This document shows positions 59,359 to 64,000 of a DNA stretch of 64,000 bases, in pieces. Numbering within the stretch: the first letter of the stretch is position 1; every line of letters starts with the position of its first letter. The notes under the pieces were generated by a model, which was given only the letters and a program-made list of their open reading frames with translations, did not search any database and was not told the DNA's origin. The DNA lies in the NCBI GenBank assembly GCA_037833965.1, contig AP031353.1:15378501-15442500 (forward strand), in the 5' to 3' direction. Both the position numbers and the translations under genes were made by a program. This DNA is from Marchantia polymorpha subsp. ruderalis. Taxonomy: Eukaryota; Streptophyta; Marchantiopsida; Marchantiales; Marchantiaceae.

Positions 59359-62300
59359 ATGGTCGGAACGTTCGCATTAGAGGGATGCAAGTACCAGATC
59401 ACCACGTCCAGCTCCAGAAATCTTCCTCGTACTTTGGGCAAGAAATTCGGATCCTCTGCTATTTGCAAGGATCCCACTCTTTGTAACCGCCCTCTGTCGA
59501 CGAGCACAGCATGCACATCGTCAAAAGGGAAGTCAGTATTCTTCGGGAGCAATTGCAATTATAAGCGCAGAAGTCCTGGAACCTTTTGTGAATCATTTCA
59601 TACTCGACTTCCGATCATGGTGTCTGCAAGCAACTCGACATCACAGGTGCCACTCACCCACTGAGCTTTCTTCCCTCCAACGTTCATTCCTCTACCAGCA
59701 GTGTGATGAAAATATGGGAATTTTCCTCTTTCAGTGAATGAAGCCTTGGAGTTGATGGAAATATTTTGGGCAATCTCTGTAACTTTTTTGCAAACTTCAG
59801 CCATGTTTTTAGTCCAAGTGTCCAGAAAGTGTTTTATAGACACGAAAACTTGGCTCGCTCCTTGACTTGGACCTAGATCGAAGAACCCCTTCATAGATCA
59901 GGACGCGGTTACTTTCTGTCTTTTTCAAATGGGTGTCAATTTCCGAATTGGACTTCGTGATTGTGCACAGAAACATTATATCACCACCCTCGTATCCATG
60001 TCCACACGAAGTCATCGAAATTGTGAAGATCGATAAGGAATTCGATTTCATCACTCACATTGAAGTACCGTGTAATTTGTTCACCTGTTCAACACTTCTC
60101 GTCTGCGCAGGCCGTGATTCCTCTTTTGCGGAATTTACTGTCCGGGATAGTAAAGCCTTACTTGGAGAAGAATCCGACTGCCGTAACAGCATTGCAACTG
60201 ATACGAAAAGAGGATCCCGGGCCTGTCTGTTACGATCATTTTGCATTTCGAACTTTTGGGGTCAGTTTGCCCGTACGGGTTTCCGTCGATCATCTAAATC
60301 TGCTGGACATCACCTACTTAGATTCTTACCTGCTGTTGCACATGTTTGCGTTGTAGCAAAATGTATTCGCTACCTCATGTAGCATGTATGATGGATAAGG
60401 ACCGATGGCGATGGAAGAGTTATAGTACGTATTGTGGACTTCCTATCCTGGTTTCTTCCTTCTTATTTCTTGTTTTCCGAGCAGGTGGATGGTTGTGGAA
60501 TAGATTCCATTGCTCAAGTATTTCTCGATCTTGGCTACAAAACTCGAGACGAGCTTCGTTTTCCAGCCAAAAAGCTCCGTGCATTGTGGTTTTCTCCACC
60601 TGAGCATCTCTACGGTGTGGCCGGGGAGCTGGAAAATGGACCAGTGCCACGCATCTTCATCTCGGAGCTCTTAGTGGATCAACTCAGTGAGAAATCTCAG
60701 GTTTGGCAATGTTTCTAAAATGTAATAATTGACATCTCTGTCTAGTAGTTTTGACACGTAAAGACGTCCTGCGTCATCTGTGCAGACATGCTCAGGAAGG
60801 ACTGTATCCTGAACCATTTTTCTAGACAAGCATTTAATTTTTCTAAGACTACAAAATTCCTTGATCTGGGTGCAAATGTTACCAAGTAGGAGAGAGTTTG
60901 TGGCAGGTCAACCTGGGCTGTTCAGATGAAATTATTTGAGATTGAGATTGATTTACCTTGAACAGCAGTGAATTTCGTACTTGTTTACAGAGCCTTCCAT
61001 TGAAATATTGTCCTTGATATCAAATTCGGTCTTACTGGACCTTGAGGGATATTTTCACCTGTATACGTATATATGATCACTTTCGGTGACAAGAATTATC
61101 TTCGTTTGGTGAATGCCCGCAGAGTATCATTCGCAAGTACACTAAGGATGCAACTCAGTGTGCAAGACATGCAGCGGCCGCCAGTGTGCTCAATAGCTTG
61201 ACCTGGCCCACTCCATCTTTCGCTGACTACCAACATCTTGCTAGGTCTTCTCAATCTGCGATCCTCGTGATCGTCTCTACAATTTATTTCATCTTCGATA
61301 TAGAATTGCTCATGATTGATTTGCATTTGATTGTCAGAAAATGCTGGTGCTCTATGAAGGCCAGTTTGACGGGATGCATCTCAGGTTTAGGATGAAAGTC
61401 TTGACTCTAACATAGATTAATCTGCGAATGTTGCAGTGAAAGTGAGTATGCAGCATGGACCCTAGTGAACGGCTATTCACTGAATCATGCCACAGTTTCA
61501 GTACACCGTTTATCGCAGATGTGCCATATCAGTAAACTCAACGAGTTTCTCCAAGAACACGGTATCAAGCTCAACTCAGAAGGAGGCATAACCAAAGGTA
61601 CGTTCAGCTGATCAACTTGATGTAACTTCATCATTTATTTTCCCAATTTGCTCATGTTACGAGAATGTTCTCAAATCTAAAGTCTTTTGAGATCCACATA
61701 AGACAATAGATCGTGTGATGTTCTTTCGTACTCGACCAGTGATGAGATTAAGCGAAAGTGAACTTTCTTTTGGCATGAATGATTTGCATGCCTTCAAATT
61801 TCAAAGTTATCTTTCGTCTTTACAGCCTTGGGCATTGTACCTGGGAACAGGAGGGCACTTTTTCCTCACATCTACCGAGTCTAAGAAATGTACGTCATGT
61901 TTTCTGGCTGGTGTGGCAGTTAGCCCCGATGGTGGCTTACAACAAAGCTCTTCTGTTGCCGACTCTGTTCAGTACGCGTTTGCCGATGGTGAAGTGAAAA
62001 AAGTGCCTGGATCTTACATTGAGTTTGCGGAGAGACTTGTTCTTCCTGTCTTTTCTTCTCTCAGTGATGAACAGGTCAGTCTTCCTTTCCGCAACATTTA
62101 ATCAATTTTCGAAAGTGTTGCTCAATTTCGGCCCAATTTCGTGTGTCGAAGTCACATTTCTGATATATTCACTTTTCCGTTTGCTTGGAGCATCGTTTGA
62201 TTGATGAGTTCGTTCTCCCCTCCGACATGCGTTGACTTTTTGTCCATCTACATATTTGTTTGCAGATTCAAGAATGTCATCGCAGAGAGGGATTTGAAGT

Positions 62301-62361
62301 TGGCAATGCGGACAAGATATTCGAGAGTACTTCCTCAGATCAAATGAGCTTGAAAGGTTAA
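59359..62361 (+). CDS. 2-oxoadipate dioxygenase/decarboxylase, plastid-type (DUF1338, HglS/FLO7), 7 exons
   Basis: This enzyme converts 2-oxoadipate to D-2-hydroxyglutarate and CO2 in lysine catabolism using an Fe(II)-type centre. The rice homologue FLOURY ENDOSPERM 7 affects endosperm starch. Exons: 59359-59646, 60111-60260, 60485-60700, 61123-61244, 61437-61597, 61920-62074, 62266-62361, all in frame, 395 residues. Exon 1 (96 residues) is Ser/Thr/Arg/Lys-rich and acid-poor, a typical plastid transit peptide, ending MVSASNSTSQ at the splice. The catalytic domain has CYDHFAFRTFG (His139 and Arg143), ELRFPAKKLRALWFSPP, PRIFISELLVDQL, YAAWTLVNGYSLNHATVS (His276), LNSEGGITK, VSPDGGLQQSS, SYIEFAERLVLP (Glu347 or Glu350) and EVGNADKIFES. 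The His/His/Glu set matches the metal ligands described for bacterial HglS. The gene appears intact. Plastid targeting is predicted from composition only. Confidence 0.94.
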
Positions 62362-62842
62362 CTTATTGAGAGTTCTTGAAGGGTTACGTAATACTTCGTG
62401 ACTCACCTGTGTTCTCATGCGGAAGAAAACATCTGTACATCGACGGTCTTGACATGTAAATACAAATTTCAAGACTGCAATGGACAAGAAAAATGGATGA
62501 AAATTTCGTATATCAAACACGCTTTTCCTGGTAGTCCAGCTGTACAGTAAAGCTAGACACAGAACTTGTGGTACGCGACAGACGGCATGAACATGCTCAC
62601 TTTTGATGCATGTGCAAAGAGTCCACAATATGCACATACCGGGAGAAGCCAAATCCAGAGAAATCCAGTCAGCAATTACAACCCTCTTTAGCGATTCGCA
62701 ATTGCTGAATAAATGTAGTTTCCTCAATGCTCCAGGTGCATGTTAAAAGCTAGAGAGATGAACATTAACAGTATTGACTAGGAACCTGGAACAAAAAATT
62801 GAAATATGTACTTGTTTATAAGTTTCACCTATTACTGCATTT

Positions 62843-63061
62843 TCATATCGCACCATTTAATCTAGCACGAGATCTAGACCTAGACGCCGAAAACAGAAGT
62901 CCATACTGAATTCCCAGATATTGTATGTTCTTGTTCACCCAAGCTATAAATTCGAACAGTGACTGTTCTTCTCGCTCAGTATTCCATTTTGGAGATTTGT
63001 GATTGTGCTCGTTAATATATAAGTCTCTGACTAAACATTCAAAACCCCGAGGTGATGACAT
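62843..63061 (-). CDS. Small unrecognised ORF
   Basis: A 72-codon frame from ATG at 63061 to 62843. It starts MSSPRGFECLVRDLY, has NEHNHKSPKWNTEREEQSLF and a C-terminal Ser-Arg alternation. Residue use is protein-like but no family is recalled. It lies 15 bp downstream, on the same strand and in another frame, of the basic ORF ending at 63076, so the two may be parts of one decayed gene or chance frames. Confidence 0.22.
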   Translation of the reverse strand: MSSPRGFECLVRDLYINEHNHKSPKWNTEREEQSLFEFIAWVNKNIQYLGIQYGLLFSASRSRSRARLNGAI

Positions 63062-63075
63062 TTACTCTTGGAAAA

Positions 63076-63407
63076 CTAGACGCTATGTCGTGACTCTGGT
63101 TGAACTCGCATGGTAGATCGGTTCAAAACGGTAAAGCAGTGACTGTGTGTAGTGAGACGTGTCCTACGTCTCGGTTTGAGGATAGACTTTGTTCTAGGAC
63201 GCGGTTTCGTGACACGCTTTGGGCGCTTTTTCTTCCAATTTTCCAGAACGTGTGATGAAAAATTTAGACTTGGTTCACATTCCTTCAGTCTCAAGGTTGT
63301 GCCGCCTCGATTTCTCACCCCTATGTAAAAAGCTCCTTGTCCGTGAACTGAGATAAAACGGGCCAATCCGCTCCCATTGTACGATGGGATCTGTGCAGAT
63401 CTCACAT
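63076..63407 (-). CDS. Candidate terminal exon of an unknown basic protein
   Basis: A minus-strand frame runs from a strong acceptor-like CCTCTTCCTTTCTAG (next base 63407) to a TAG at 63076, giving about 110 codons. Its first half looks like folded-domain sequence (GLARFISVHGQGAFYIGVRN). The second half is very basic (NWKKKRPKRVTKPRPRTK, then KPRRRTRL), like a nuclear localisation or nucleic-acid-binding tail. No ATG is available at the beginning, so upstream exons would be needed beyond 63420. I do not recognise it. A decayed or chance frame is possible. Confidence 0.28.
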
Positions 63408-64000
63408 CTAGAAAGGAAGAGGTTTTAATATGCGATTTGTCAACAAACGGTGGACCCCCTCATGTCGAGCAACCGTGGACTGCAGTTCAGGACGCACCTT
63501 AAGAAGATGTACAATTCTACAAGTCAAAACTCCTTCTAAACTTATTTAGGCCTTCAGTACCGGCATTATTCCTATAAGTGGTCTTGGAAGTCATGAAATA
63601 TATCAGTGAATCATATGTGATAGATTCATATTGTTTCCTGATTCCAGTCATGAACCTATATTTCACATTGGAAAGCTGCCAAGTTCATACATTAACATTA
63701 CCAGTCGATATTGCACAGATCTATGTAAGAAATGTTGATGCGACAGTTCTTACTTACAATTATCAAGATGGTCGTTGTGATTCTTGTGGAAAATGCTAGA
63801 GTGCATTTCCAGTATTGTTTTTTGACACGATCCTACAAGCCTAGTGGAGAGGGTTGCCAAGTACATAGCTTTCATCATAAGAAGAGCCGATCAAGCTGTA
63901 CAACGATGAACATAAATAGTACCCATGGACTAGTATCCTATGACAATGAAAAGTATGTCATATATCATCTTTGATTGGGATGGATTTTTAATTTAGAGCA

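Larger units (their letters stand above)
62362..64000. other. Right-end flank
   Basis: The left part is the 3' UTR of the HglS-like gene. Two coding-like minus-strand frames (62843-63061 and 63076-63407) are listed separately. Beyond 63410 the sequence is AT-rich with short plus-strand frames (63578-63974) that I do not recognise. Confidence 0.45.

Noticed and set aside
59238..59894. Minus-strand open frames (106 and 98 codons) opposite the first exon and first intron of the HglS-like gene
   Set aside because: The plus strand carries a phase-correct transit-peptide exon ending at a proper donor and joining the catalytic exons. The minus frames are in different phases, lack motifs and one spans the intron.
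1..64000. CRISPR arrays, bacterial operons, riboswitches or phage modules
   Set aside because: None seen. All supported genes have spliceosomal introns or plant-type architecture, and tandem repeats lack spacer organisation.

Overview
This is a nuclear window from a land plant. Every gene I could resolve is a spliced plant-type housekeeping gene with GT-AG introns. Decayed plant retroelements and a gag-like coiled-coil remnant at about 15.8-16.5 kb, of a kind I associate with liverwort genomes, make a bryophyte such as Marchantia the best guess. The organism is an inference. No bacterial, organellar, rRNA or convincing tRNA gene is seen.

Layout. 1-3.7 kb: AT-rich DNA and one unrecognised minus-strand ORF. 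3.75-7.18 kb: complete 10-exon gene for non-phosphorylating NADP-dependent glyceraldehyde-3-phosphate dehydrogenase (GAPN), minus strand. 7.2-20.6 kb: about 13 kb without a supportable gene, holding a decayed gag-like fragment and two near-perfect hairpins. 20.6-26.06 kb: complete 16-exon PWP1-like WD40 gene (minus), divergent from a 5-exon Mediator subunit 9 gene at 27.14-28.68 kb (plus). 29.28-29.94 kb: 2-exon dimeric alpha/beta-barrel (Dabb) gene (minus), with an unexplained coding-like plus-strand exon pair running into its 3' exon. 31.1-31.5 kb: tandem repeats ending in a hairpin. 32.4-33.8 kb: intronless F-box gene (minus). 37.1-45.8 kb: tandem array of decayed Ty3/gypsy chromovirus copies separated by shared LTRs, with an inverted nested solo LTR. 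45.95-46.95 kb: Ty1/copia-like gag remnant. 50.85-52.24 kb: intronless ER-type coiled-coil membrane protein (plus). 55.35-57.32 kb: 4-exon N6-adenine-MTase-like / eEF1A-lysine methyltransferase family gene (minus). 59.36-62.36 kb: complete 7-exon plastid-type 2-oxoadipate dioxygenase/decarboxylase (HglS/FLO7 type, plus). After 62.4 kb there are only two weak coding-like minus-strand ORFs.

The genes do not form a pathway. GAPN supplies cytosolic NADPH, PWP1 is a nucleolar/chromatin WD40 protein, MED9 belongs to the Mediator middle module, the F-box protein is an SCF adaptor, the methyltransferase modifies protein, and HglS acts in lysine catabolism. Exon models were built by hand from splice sites, reading phase and remembered homologues. 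All six multi-exon models close in frame with a stop codon.

The most interesting structure is not a new gene system. It is the LTR-sharing retroelement array, together with a recurrent pattern of long perfect short-loop inverted repeats (16.9, 17.4, 31.5, 45.5 and 47.2 kb) that look like template-switch scars. I found no convincing undescribed multi-gene system.
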